The notes under the pieces were generated by a model. It did not search any database, had not been told where the DNA came from, and worked only from the letters and a program-made list of their open reading frames with translations. Shown here in pieces: positions 40,311 to 47,947 of a stretch of DNA of 64,000 nucleotides (the stretch's first letter is position 1; every line of letters starts with the position of its first letter). Origin of the DNA: Fictibacillus nanhaiensis (GTDB lineage Bacteria; Bacillota; Bacilli; Bacillales; Fictibacillaceae). The position numbers and the translations under genes are program-made. The stretch covers positions 804,225 through 868,224 of the forward strand of contig JAEACG010000002.1 of NCBI GenBank assembly GCA_016401345.1. Reading direction: 5' to 3'.

Positions 40311-41105
40311 ATGTCTAACTTTGAAAAAGAAGAATTACTAACTGGAGGAAATGTTTCAAACGTAATTCGTCTAAGGAATACGGTCCGACGAGATCTGAAA
40401 CCCAATAGCGACAAGATTCACAAGCTATTAAATCATCTTGAGAACAAAGGCTATCGATATGCACCAAAGTTTCTAGGTATTGATGAAAAAGAGAGAGAGA
40501 TCCTTTCCTTTATTGAAGGGGAAGCGGGAAATTATCCCTTAAAGGAATATATGTGGTCAAATGATTCACTAAAAGAAGTAGCTAACATGCTTCGACTCTA
40601 TCATGATGCGGTAAGTGATTTTGCGTTAGAAGAAGATTGGCGGCCAATCGATCACACACCCCAGCCTTACGAAGTGCTATGCCATAATGATTTCGCGATT
40701 TATAACATTGTCTTTGATCACGAACGACCGGTTGGAATCATTGATTTTGATGTAGCAGGTCCTGGTCCAAGACTTTGGGACATCGCGTATACGCTTTACA
40801 CGTGCGTTCCTTTAAGTAGATTTTATTTAGACGCCACAGGTACAACGGTAAATTACATTCGCAAGCAACATGCTGACCGAATAAAAGAGAGAGTTTTTTT
40901 GTTTTTTGAGGGGTACGGTGAGGAAGTGGACCCCAATTATTTGGAGATGGTGCTTCTCAGGTTAAAAGGGTTGTGCAGAACCATTGAAAGAAAAGCGAGT
41001 GAAGGTGACGTAGCTTTTCAAAAAATGATAGATGAAGGGCATCTGAACCACTATCTAGAGGACATTGATTTTATTCGTAGTCACAGGAATGATTGGAAAG
41101 AGTAG
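40311..41105 (+). CDS. aminoglycoside phosphotransferase (APH) family kinase
   Basis: A 264-aa protein of the APH/choline-kinase fold. The catalytic loop reads VLCHNDFAIYNIVF (HxDxxxxN, residues 123-136) and the metal aspartate is in IIDFDVAGPGPRLWDIAY. This fold phosphorylates aminoglycosides, macrolides or amino alcohols; resistance is possible but not shown. The ATG follows GGGGGCG. Confidence 0.9.
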   Translation: MSNFEKEELLTGGNVSNVIRLRNTVRRDLKPNSDKIHKLLNHLENKGYRYAPKFLGIDEKEREILSFIEGEAGNYPLKEYMWSNDSLKEVANMLRLYHDAVSDFALEEDWRPIDHTPQPYEVLCHNDFAIYNIVFDHERPVGIIDFDVAGPGPRLWDIAYTLYTCVPLSRFYLDATGTTVNYIRKQHADRIKERVFLFFEGYGEEVDPNYLEMVLLRLKGLCRTIERKASEGDVAFQKMIDEGHLNHYLEDIDFIRSHRNDWKE

Positions 41106-41285
41106 CTGCACAGTACAAAGCTGGTCATTTTGTAAAGGGTCACTTTTGGAGTACAGAAAGACAATAATTTATGTCACGCTGCTTTTAGGCTTACCAATTT
41201 TAGCATTAAATTGTCCTTTATCAACAAACGAGCAGGATTGTGGAAGATTAAAACAAATTTAATTGCCAATAACAAGGAGAAATCA

Positions 41286-41831
41286 ATGTTTGAATTTGTG
41301 AGTCAATCACTAAACAAAACGTATGATGATAAGAAAAAATTAAAAACAAACACTGTTTTGTATGGGTACTTAGAAGAAGGACGTTGGCATTCACATTTAC
41401 AACCTCCATTATCTATTGAAGATATTATTAAGTTGGAAGAGGAGTCAAAACGAGAATTACCTGCTGAATTTAAAGAGTTTTTGGCATTTCATAATGGGTG
41501 TTATTTGTTTGACATATTGAGAATTGCTGGTAAAGATGCAGATACTTACAAGGGTTTAAGCATAGAAGAGGAAGGTCATTTAGCTTTTGATTTAAACACT
41601 ATGGACAATATTTACAGAAGGAAACGGACACCTACTACCCACTTTATTTTCGCTGACTCATTAGTGAAAAACACTTACTATGTAATTGATTCTGAGAAGA
41701 TGATTTTAGAATTAGATGTGAGAACAAAAAAAGTTACTAACTCTTATGCAGACCTTAAATCTTTTCTAAATGAAATCCTTTTAGAAGGAAAAAGAAATAT
41801 AACTAATGGAATATTCTATGAATTTGAGTGA
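41286..41831 (+). CDS. SMI1/KNR4 (SUKH) domain protein
   Basis: A 181-aa protein with the SUKH-superfamily core: IEDIIKLEEESKRELPAEFK and FLAFHNGCYLFDILRI, followed by beta-strands to the C-terminus. Many SUKH proteins are immunity proteins against contact-dependent or secreted nuclease toxins. No toxin gene is seen nearby, so this may be an orphan. The ATG at 41286 follows AAGGAG. Confidence 0.85.
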   Translation: MFEFVSQSLNKTYDDKKKLKTNTVLYGYLEEGRWHSHLQPPLSIEDIIKLEEESKRELPAEFKEFLAFHNGCYLFDILRIAGKDADTYKGLSIEEEGHLAFDLNTMDNIYRRKRTPTTHFIFADSLVKNTYYVIDSEKMILELDVRTKKVTNSYADLKSFLNEILLEGKRNITNGIFYEFE

Positions 41832-42068
41832 ATAGAATATCTACTTCCTTCTTCAACTATCGGGTGCAATTACTGAATAAAACTCTGTCCAATTGAAATC
41901 AATAACTACGATTTGCGCTACTTTGTTGTTTGGTAATGTATATGCGAATCTCTAATTACTCCAAAAGAGAACACGTTAGTCATTTTGATAAGCTGTTTTT
42001 ATTTACATAATTTATCCAACCCACTCAATACTAAACAAGAGAGACCAGAATTGAAGGAGTTGGAACCA

Positions 42069-42872
42069 TTGCCTGAATTACCAGAAATGGAAACGTATCG
42101 TGAGTTTTTAAATCACAATATCTTACATAAGCCAATTACTGACGTAGAGATCAACAGGGAGAAGTCCATTAACACAGGGGTTCAAACCTTTAACGACGCG
42201 GTAAAAGGATCTAATATCACCTTCGTCAAAAGAAGAGCGAAGCACCTGATTTTTGAGCTGAGTTCGGGAAAATATCTGTTGCTTCACTTGATGCTTGGAG
42301 GACTGATATTTCTCGGAACTTCAAAAAACAGTCCGGATCGAACGAAACAAATCATTCTTTCTTTCGGAGAGCTGCAACTGAATTTTATTGGTCTTCGACT
42401 CGGATATTTACATCTACTGAGTCAATCGGAACTGGATGAAAAGCTCAGCGATCTTGGTCCAGAACCATTTGAATTGCAGCGGGAAGAGTTCTTAGATAGA
42501 TTAAAACGGAAAAAGGGTGCACTCAAACCATTGTTAGTCGACCAATCTTTTATCGCTGGAATCGGAAACTGCTATTCTGATGAAATCTGTTATCAAGCAA
42601 GGTTACACCCGTTACGAAAAGTGATTGATCTCACTGATGAAGAGAAAAACAGGTTGTATGACAGCATTAAACCAGTGCTATCAAGAGCCGTTCAATTTGG
42701 GGGATATATGGATTTTCCGATGTATGAGGGTGATCAGCAGACAGGGAAGTATAATGAGAACACTTATGTCTATGAGCGGGAAGGTGAGAAGTGTCCGGTA
42801 TGTGGAGGGACGATTGAGAGAGTGGAACACTCCTCACATAAGTCGTTTTATTGTCCCAACTGTCAGAAGTAA
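42069..42872 (+). CDS. Fpg/Nei-type DNA glycosylase
   Basis: A 267-aa base-excision enzyme. The mature start must be Pro, and here the sequence after the start codon is PELPEMETYREF with the catalytic Pro2 and Glu3. The conserved lysine Lys58 lies in VKRRAKHLIF, and the C-terminal zinc finger (CPVCGG and CPNCQK) reads DNA. The frame is open from 41985, but AAGGAG nine bases before TTG 42069, and the need for Pro2, fix the start. It is probably a second Fpg-like protein; the substrate range is unknown. Confidence 0.9.
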   Translation: MPELPEMETYREFLNHNILHKPITDVEINREKSINTGVQTFNDAVKGSNITFVKRRAKHLIFELSSGKYLLLHLMLGGLIFLGTSKNSPDRTKQIILSFGELQLNFIGLRLGYLHLLSQSELDEKLSDLGPEPFELQREEFLDRLKRKKGALKPLLVDQSFIAGIGNCYSDEICYQARLHPLRKVIDLTDEEKNRLYDSIKPVLSRAVQFGGYMDFPMYEGDQQTGKYNENTYVYEREGEKCPVCGGTIERVEHSSHKSFYCPNCQK

Positions 42873-42886
42873 ATTACATAACTACC

Positions 42887-42922
42887 AACGTTTGGGTACT
42901 AATCCGAACGTTTTTCTTTTTC
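42887..42922 (+). terminator. intrinsic terminator after the glycosylase gene
   Basis: The stem AACGTTTGG / CCGAACGTT is followed by TTTCTTTTT. Confidence 0.8.
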
Positions 42923-42996
42923 GAAAATTAGAGTTTTGAAAGCGCGAAAAAAAACTATAGCAACTTTATTGTTAATCTTGTAAAATAAACTTAATT

Positions 42997-43015
42997 GATA
43001 GTGGTTATCATTCTC
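42997..43015 (+). promoter_or_regulatory. Fur box upstream of feoA
   Basis: GATAGTGGTTATCATTCTC matches the 19-base Fur consensus at about 15 positions and lies 60 bases before feoA. Repression by iron is therefore expected. Confidence 0.75.
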
Positions 43016-43075
43016 TGTTAGATGTGTTAGGATGATATCGAGATAGATGCTTATGATCCATAGGGGGATACAACA

Positions 43076-43306
43076 ATGTTATTAACTCAGTTGAACAAAG
43101 GCGAAAGAGCGACGATCATTGATTTATCATTAGTAAACGAAAGCGTAAGAAGACGCTTATTGGACTTAGGCATCTCGGAAGGTTCGCAAGTATGCTTGCA
43201 ATGCAAACTTCCGTTCAAAGGGCCATGCATGGTTGAGAACTGCGGCCAATCACTAGGAATCAGACTACAAGACGCATCTTACATAAAGGTTGAGAAAACA
43301 TGCTAA
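43076..43306 (+). CDS. feoA: ferrous iron transport protein A
   Basis: A 76-aa SH3-like cytosolic protein that supports FeoB. The family pattern RRRLLDLGISEGSQV is present, ending in a Cys-containing tail. The ATG follows AGGGGGA. The gene overlaps feoB by seven bases, so the two are translated together. Confidence 0.93.
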   Translation: MLLTQLNKGERATIIDLSLVNESVRRRLLDLGISEGSQVCLQCKLPFKGPCMVENCGQSLGIRLQDASYIKVEKTC

Positions 43307-45303
43307 ACATTGCTTTAATCGGTAATCCGAATACAGGAAAGACTTCACTTTTCAACAACTTAACAGGGACTTATCAGTATGTGGGGAACTGGAGCGGTGT
43401 AACCGTTGAAAAGAAGGTAGGAATCATCAAGAACAAAAAAGGAAATCTGATCGATCTGCCAGGTGTGTATTCACTTAGTCCGTTATCAAAAGACGAAGCG
43501 GTCGTTTCTAATTTCTTTGTGACTGAATCGTTTGACGGCATAATCAATATCGTGGACGCTTCACAGATCGAGCGTAACCTGTTGCTGACGCTTCAGCTGT
43601 TAGAGTTCGAGAAGCCGGTTATTATCGGAATGAACATGACTGACGTGGCAAAACGCCGTGGTATTACGATTAATGAACAGAAGTTATCAGAGAAATTAGG
43701 GGTACCGGTCGTTCCGGTTATCGCACGTTCTGGTAAAGGGACGGCGACCATTAATGATCTACTGACCGATGATTTAAAAGTGGATGCATCATTCACGTTG
43801 AACTATGGACCAATCATTGAAGAAAGCATCGATCAAATCATAGATCTACTTCCAGCAAACCTTTCGATTCCGAAAAGATGGACATCGATTCAGCTGTTAG
43901 AAGGAAATGCGGAAGTTAAAAAATACATCGAATCGCTTGTGGCTGGTGCAGGAATCGATTCCATCATTCAAGCAACAAACGAGCAAATTGCAGATGAAAC
44001 AGCAGCAACGAACACATCCAAGTGGATCTACTCGGTGCGTAAAGCGTTCATCGAAGAGCTGATCCAAACATCTGTTGTGACAGAAGAGTCAGAGAACAAG
44101 TCACTTACGGACAAGATTGATAAGATTGCGACGCATCCTTTTCTAGGGATCCCGATCTTCTTAGCAACGATGTTCTTGATGTTCAAGCTCACGTTCGATT
44201 GGCTGGGAATTCCGTTATCGGATATTTTGGATGGATTCATTTCAGGCTCGCTTACAACATGGATTACGAACGGACTGAACACAGTCGGCGCATCTGATTT
44301 TATTAAAGCGGTTGTGCTCGACGGAATCGTTGCCGGGGTTGGCGGTGTACTTGTGTTCGTACCGCAGATTTTTATTCTGTTTCTATTAATCTCGTTCTTA
44401 GAAGACTCTGGATACATGGCTCGCGCGGCACTCGTAATGGACCGTACGATGGAGATGGTCGGTCTGAACGGAAAAGCGTTCATTCCGATGATCATCGGAT
44501 TCGGCTGTAACGTGCCAGGCGTCATGGCAGCAAGAACGATCGAAACACCAAGAGAACGCATGTTAACGATTCTCTTAACACCGCTCATGTCTTGTTCGGC
44601 AAGACTTCCGGTATATGCGCTCTTCGTTGGCGCGTTCTTTGCGAAATATCAAGCACTTGTCGTGTTCTCACTCTATGTACTCGGAATTGTCGTGGCACTC
44701 ACACTCGCGAAAATTTTCTCTTCTACAATCTTAAAAGGAGAGTTCTCGATGTTCGTTGTGGAATTGCCTCCATACCGAATGCCTCAAGGAAAGGCGTTAC
44801 TACGTAGTACGTGGGACAAAGGAAAAGGTTTCATCAAAAAAGCAGGAACGTTTATCTTTGGTGGATCTGTCCTGATCTGGCTCTTGTCTTATTCAGGACC
44901 AGCAGGATTCGATGTACCAATGGATGACAGTTTCCTCGCGATGATCGGAAACGTGTTAGCGCCGATCTTAGCACCACTGGGATTTGGTACATGGCAAGCG
45001 GGAGCATCCCTTATCACAGGATTCCTTGCAAAAGAAGTCGTCGTTTCTGCGATGAACATCATCTACCACGTTCCGAACGCTGACTCGTTGCAAGGATTGC
45101 TGTCAAATGAATTCTCTGCGCTATCCGCGTTCAGCTTCATGGTATTCGTGTTGTTGTATGTACCATGTCTAGCGACGGTTGCAACGATTCGTAAAGAAGC
45201 AGGATCTGCGAAATGGACATGGTTCTCTGTCGGGTATGCGCTCGTAATCGCGTACGTATTGTCACTCGTTATCTATCAAGGCGGGAAACTTTTAGGATAC
45301 TAA
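43300..45303 (+). CDS. feoB: ferrous iron transport protein B
   Basis: A 667-aa Fe(II) transporter with a cytosolic GTPase. The GTP motifs are GNPNTGKTS (G1), DLPGVYSL (G3) and NMTD (G4). After a helical spacer come about eight to nine membrane helices with two gate regions (GFGCNVPGVMAARTIETPRE and FLAKEVVVSAMNIIY), where a conserved Cys/Glu set lies. The length is usual for Firmicutes. It is Fur-controlled with feoA and followed by a small Cys-rich membrane protein. Confidence 0.97.
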   Translation: MLNIALIGNPNTGKTSLFNNLTGTYQYVGNWSGVTVEKKVGIIKNKKGNLIDLPGVYSLSPLSKDEAVVSNFFVTESFDGIINIVDASQIERNLLLTLQLLEFEKPVIIGMNMTDVAKRRGITINEQKLSEKLGVPVVPVIARSGKGTATINDLLTDDLKVDASFTLNYGPIIEESIDQIIDLLPANLSIPKRWTSIQLLEGNAEVKKYIESLVAGAGIDSIIQATNEQIADETAATNTSKWIYSVRKAFIEELIQTSVVTEESENKSLTDKIDKIATHPFLGIPIFLATMFLMFKLTFDWLGIPLSDILDGFISGSLTTWITNGLNTVGASDFIKAVVLDGIVAGVGGVLVFVPQIFILFLLISFLEDSGYMARAALVMDRTMEMVGLNGKAFIPMIIGFGCNVPGVMAARTIETPRERMLTILLTPLMSCSARLPVYALFVGAFFAKYQALVVFSLYVLGIVVALTLAKIFSSTILKGEFSMFVVELPPYRMPQGKALLRSTWDKGKGFIKKAGTFIFGGSVLIWLLSYSGPAGFDVPMDDSFLAMIGNVLAPILAPLGFGTWQAGASLITGFLAKEVVVSAMNIIYHVPNADSLQGLLSNEFSALSAFSFMVFVLLYVPCLATVATIRKEAGSAKWTWFSVGYALVIAYVLSLVIYQGGKLLGY

Positions 45304-45324
45304 CAAGAGAGGGAGGACGAACTT

Positions 45325-45474
45325 ATGATCTTCAATATTGTCTTCGGGGCTCTTATATTTGGATATGCAGGCTGGGCCGTTTTTCGTCACATCAAAAAAA
45401 GCAAGCAAGGAAAGTGTGCTGCTTGCTCACTCGCAAAAAACTGTGAAACGAAGTGCGATTCGGTTTCATCATAA
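45325..45474 (+). CDS. FeoB-associated Cys-rich membrane protein
   Basis: A 49-aa protein behind GAGGGAGG: one membrane helix (FNIVFGALIFGYAGWAVF) followed by a short basic stretch and a four-Cys tail (CAACSLAKNCETKC). Small proteins like this regularly follow feoB in Bacillota and may replace FeoC. It lies 21 bases after feoB and before the operon terminator. Confidence 0.88.
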   Translation: MIFNIVFGALIFGYAGWAVFRHIKKSKQGKCAACSLAKNCETKCDSVSS

Positions 45475-45480
45475 ATAAGT

Positions 45481-45526
45481 AAAGGACAGGTTAGAAGTGA
45501 ATGACTTCCGACCTGTCCTTTTTCTT
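45481..45526 (+). terminator. terminator of the feo operon
   Basis: The long stem AAAGGACAGGTTAGAAG / CTTCCGACCTGTCCTTT is followed by TTCTTT. Confidence 0.9.
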
Positions 45527-45720
45527 TACAGTTGTTCCTTCGCTTTTGCTTCTTGAATCAATTTATACACATACAACGCACCATAACCACCCGCTAATCC
45601 AAGCGGCAGGATGATGAAAGGTGCAAAGTTCTTCGTGTGCCATCCTAATAAAAAGAATATCCCATAAATGATGACCATCGACATGATGCTAAACGCTAAC
45701 CGGATAAAATAGGCTTTCAA
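45526..45720 (-). CDS. small two-helix membrane protein
   Basis: A 64-aa protein with two hydrophobic helices (residues 5-25 and 33-52) and an acidic/basic tail (QEAKAKEQL). The TTG start at 45720 follows GAAGGAG. It is similar in plan and sequence to the neighbouring protein at 45763 (KAYFIRLAFSIMS against KNYLIRLLFGILT), so the two are probably tandem duplicates. The function is unknown. Confidence 0.7.
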   Translation of the reverse strand: MKAYFIRLAFSIMSMVIIYGIFFLLGWHTKNFAPFIILPLGLAGGYGALYVYKLIQEAKAKEQL

Positions 45721-45762
45721 ATAAAACGCTCCTTCAATTCTTCATCTTTCACTTGCTTACAT

Positions 45763-45978
45763 TCAATGTTTCTTAGTGGTCCAATTACGATACACATACC
45801 ACCCAAACCATCCACCACAAATTATAGAAAGTACTATGATCAGGTTTGAACCTTCACCTTTATATAAATCAAACATAACTAGAATTCCATACGTAACGAA
45901 GCCAGTCAATATCCCAAATAACAATCGAATCAAATAGTTCTTCAGAGATAGCCCTCCCCGTTTATTTTCTTTTTCCAT
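45763..45978 (-). CDS. small two-helix membrane protein, paralogue of the next gene
   Basis: A 71-aa frame from an ATG at 45978 with AGGTG upstream. A stronger GGGGAGGG lies inside, six bases before a CTG at 45945; a start there would align it with the paralogue at 45526. Two membrane helices are present (LIRLLFGILTGFVTYGILVMF and LIIVLSIICGGWFGWYVY). It lies 42 bases upstream of the paralogue on the same strand, so co-transcription is likely. Confidence 0.65.
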   Translation of the reverse strand: MEKENKRGGLSLKNYLIRLLFGILTGFVTYGILVMFDLYKGEGSNLIIVLSIICGGWFGWYVYRNWTTKKH

Positions 45979-46073
45979 TTTAACACAACACCTATATGAT
46001 ATTCGTTTATATCCAGAATAGAAGGAATTTCTTCAATAACAGAGAACCCCCTTTAGAGAAGGAGTGTTGAAAT

Positions 46074-46927
46074 ATGTCTTATTGCCAAGTACAGAAAGCG
46101 AACATTTATTATGAAGAATACGGAAGTGGAACACCGATCGTGATGATTCACGGGTTCTCACTGATCACCGCCTGATGAAAGGCTGCATGGAACCGATCTT
46201 TCAAGAGAGGGAAGGATACAGACGTATCTATATCGACCTGCCAGGAATGGGGCAGACGAAAGACTATGATTCGATTCAAAACTCGGATGAGATGCTAGAA
46301 GCAGTCATCCAGTTCATCAATACATTATTACCAGACCAATCGTTCTTACTGGCAGGTCAATCATATGGTGGTTATATGATGAGAGGTATCATCGCTAAAA
46401 TGCCACAGCGTGTAAGGGGCGCAGCTTTCATCTGTCCCATGATCCTACCGAATCATAGTGAAAGAACATTGCCAGAACAAACAAACATAGAAGTTGATAA
46501 CGAATTCTTAGACACTCTAACAGAAGATGAAAGAGAAGATTTCAAAGGCATTCATGTGAAGTTAAATGAATACACGTGGAAAAGGTACAGGGAGGAAGTA
46601 GTCGTTGGATTAAAGATTGCGGATTCAGCGTTCTTGGAGAAAATCTCAGGAGCTTATGGATACACGTTTAAGATCGATCAAGAAGTGTTTGAGAAACCTT
46701 GTGTGTTTATAACAGGTAGGCAAGACCATGTTACGGGTTATAAGGATGTATATGACTTACTTGATAAGTATCCGAGGGCTACGTTTTCGGTGTTGGATGT
46801 TGCAGGGCATAATTTGCAGATTGAGCAGGGGGAACTTTTAAATGTACATCTTGTTGAATGGCTAGAGAGGGTTTTGGAAAGTTCTCAAATACATACTAAA
46901 ATAGTTAAAAATAATCCGCTCCAATAA
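46074..46927 (+). pseudogene. alpha/beta hydrolase with a frameshift near codon 31
   Basis: The gene starts at ATG 46074 behind AAGGAG and reads a normal hydrolase N-terminus (GTPIVMIHGFS), then hits TGA at 46173. A second frame starting at 46175 continues the family: AGQSYGGYMMRGI with the nucleophile Ser, TGRQDHVTGY with the acidic residue, and AGHNLQIEQ with the catalytic His. One base lost near 46163 would join the halves (HGFS...TDHRLMKG). Either a recent frameshift or a base-calling error is possible; all catalytic residues remain. Confidence 0.8.
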
Positions 46928-46945
46928 GGGGCGGATTATTCTGTG
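46909..46945. terminator. bidirectional hairpin between converging genes
   Basis: The stem AATAATCCGCTCC / GGGGCGGATTATT overlaps the end of the hydrolase gene. A T run follows on the minus strand. Confidence 0.7.
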
Positions 46946-46947
46946 CA

Positions 46948-47712
46948 TTAGTTATTAGATAGTGCCACTTTTTCAAAATGATCGCGAAGCATTGCTTTCA
47001 TATCGTCTTTATTCTGTGTAAATTGCTTATTGCGATGGCCATTTCCTCCAGATGGATGCGGGAACCCAGAGAGGATGCTGGCTGATTTGAGCAGCTGATT
47101 ATCTGCTAAATAGTTTAGTATATTCGAGACGTTAACACCTAACGGAATAATAAGTGGTTTTTCCATAAGGGCCATTTCAGAAGCAAAGCATTCAGTAACA
47201 TATTGCTTCAAAATGTCATTCTTTAAGATGTTTGGTGTTGAACCACTATAGTTTTTTCCTTTGTAAAACACAGGATAGGTAATCACCGAAGTCGTATGTA
47301 CTAAATGACTAGCCTCATTAAAGAGCTCGATAGAAGAGGACAAGCGTAAATATTCATGTAAGCCAAGTTCGTCTAGCATTTGAACTAGATTTTTTCTCAT
47401 TGTTCCTTCAAAACTTGAATTGTTTTTTACTTGATGAAGAATTTCTTCATCAGATAGAATTTGGTCCTTTGTATTCAATACAGTTGAAAACGATCTTTTC
47501 ATTTGGTGTAATCCTGGAGTGATTCCAACAATCACAACCTTAGCGTGTTCATTTACATACTCAAACGGTGCATAAAAGATTTCTAGACTTCTATCACCGT
47601 TCGCTTCAAATAAAAATTGATTATCTAGCAGAAGTTCATCTTCGAAAGAAGAAGGTAAAGATTGAATTAAATTCTTAAATTGATTGAATCTAGAATAAGC
47701 TGCGATTGTCAT
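46948..47712 (-). CDS. uracil-DNA glycosylase-fold protein, uncharacterised subfamily
   Basis: A 254-aa protein. Motif 1, VVIVGITPGLHQMKRSF (about residues 58-74), matches the G-x-x-P-G loop of the UDG superfamily. Motif 2, SGFPHPSGGNGHRN (about 217-230), matches the HPS-type DNA-insertion loop. In UNG and MUG motif 1 carries a catalytic Asp or Asn; here that place is Thr, so activity on uracil is not assured. The ATG follows AAAAGGAGC. It lies divergent to the helicase pair, with 235 bases between, and may belong with the island. The function is inferred. Confidence 0.78.
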   Translation of the reverse strand: MTIAAYSRFNQFKNLIQSLPSSFEDELLLDNQFLFEANGDRSLEIFYAPFEYVNEHAKVVIVGITPGLHQMKRSFSTVLNTKDQILSDEEILHQVKNNSSFEGTMRKNLVQMLDELGLHEYLRLSSSIELFNEASHLVHTTSVITYPVFYKGKNYSGSTPNILKNDILKQYVTECFASEMALMEKPLIIPLGVNVSNILNYLADNQLLKSASILSGFPHPSGGNGHRNKQFTQNKDDMKAMLRDHFEKVALSNN

Positions 47713-47839
47713 GTTACAAAAGCTCCTTTTTGTAAAAAATAATATGGTTTAATAAGTATAGCAGTAAATATTTAGTATTTTGAATTTATATTGTATGATT
47801 TCTGAACCTATTTCATTGAAATAAAAAAGGCAGTCTGTT

Positions 47840-47862
47840 ATTACCACAATTTTACTGGTAAT
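47840..47862. promoter_or_regulatory. inverted repeat in the island's divergent control region
   Basis: ATTACCA and TGGTAAT form a perfect 7+9+7 inverted repeat about 100 bases before the first helicase gene and 130 bases from the glycosylase-like gene. It is a candidate operator shared by the two units. Confidence 0.45.
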
Positions 47863-47947
47863 ATTTATAAGGGGATAACCTATTAAAATATTTTTAAATA
47901 ATAAAGCAATTGCTATACATACTTGTAATTAAAGGGAGGATATATAA

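Noticed and set aside
41065..41262. 65-codon frame overlapping the end of the APH-like gene
   Set aside because: The first part is a shadow of the APH C-terminus, it has no ribosome site, and only a short hydrophobic piece (TIIYVTLLLGLPILALN) looks protein-like.
44028..44588. 186-codon minus-strand frame inside feoB
   Set aside because: It lies wholly within feoB, has no ribosome site and its composition mirrors the coding strand.
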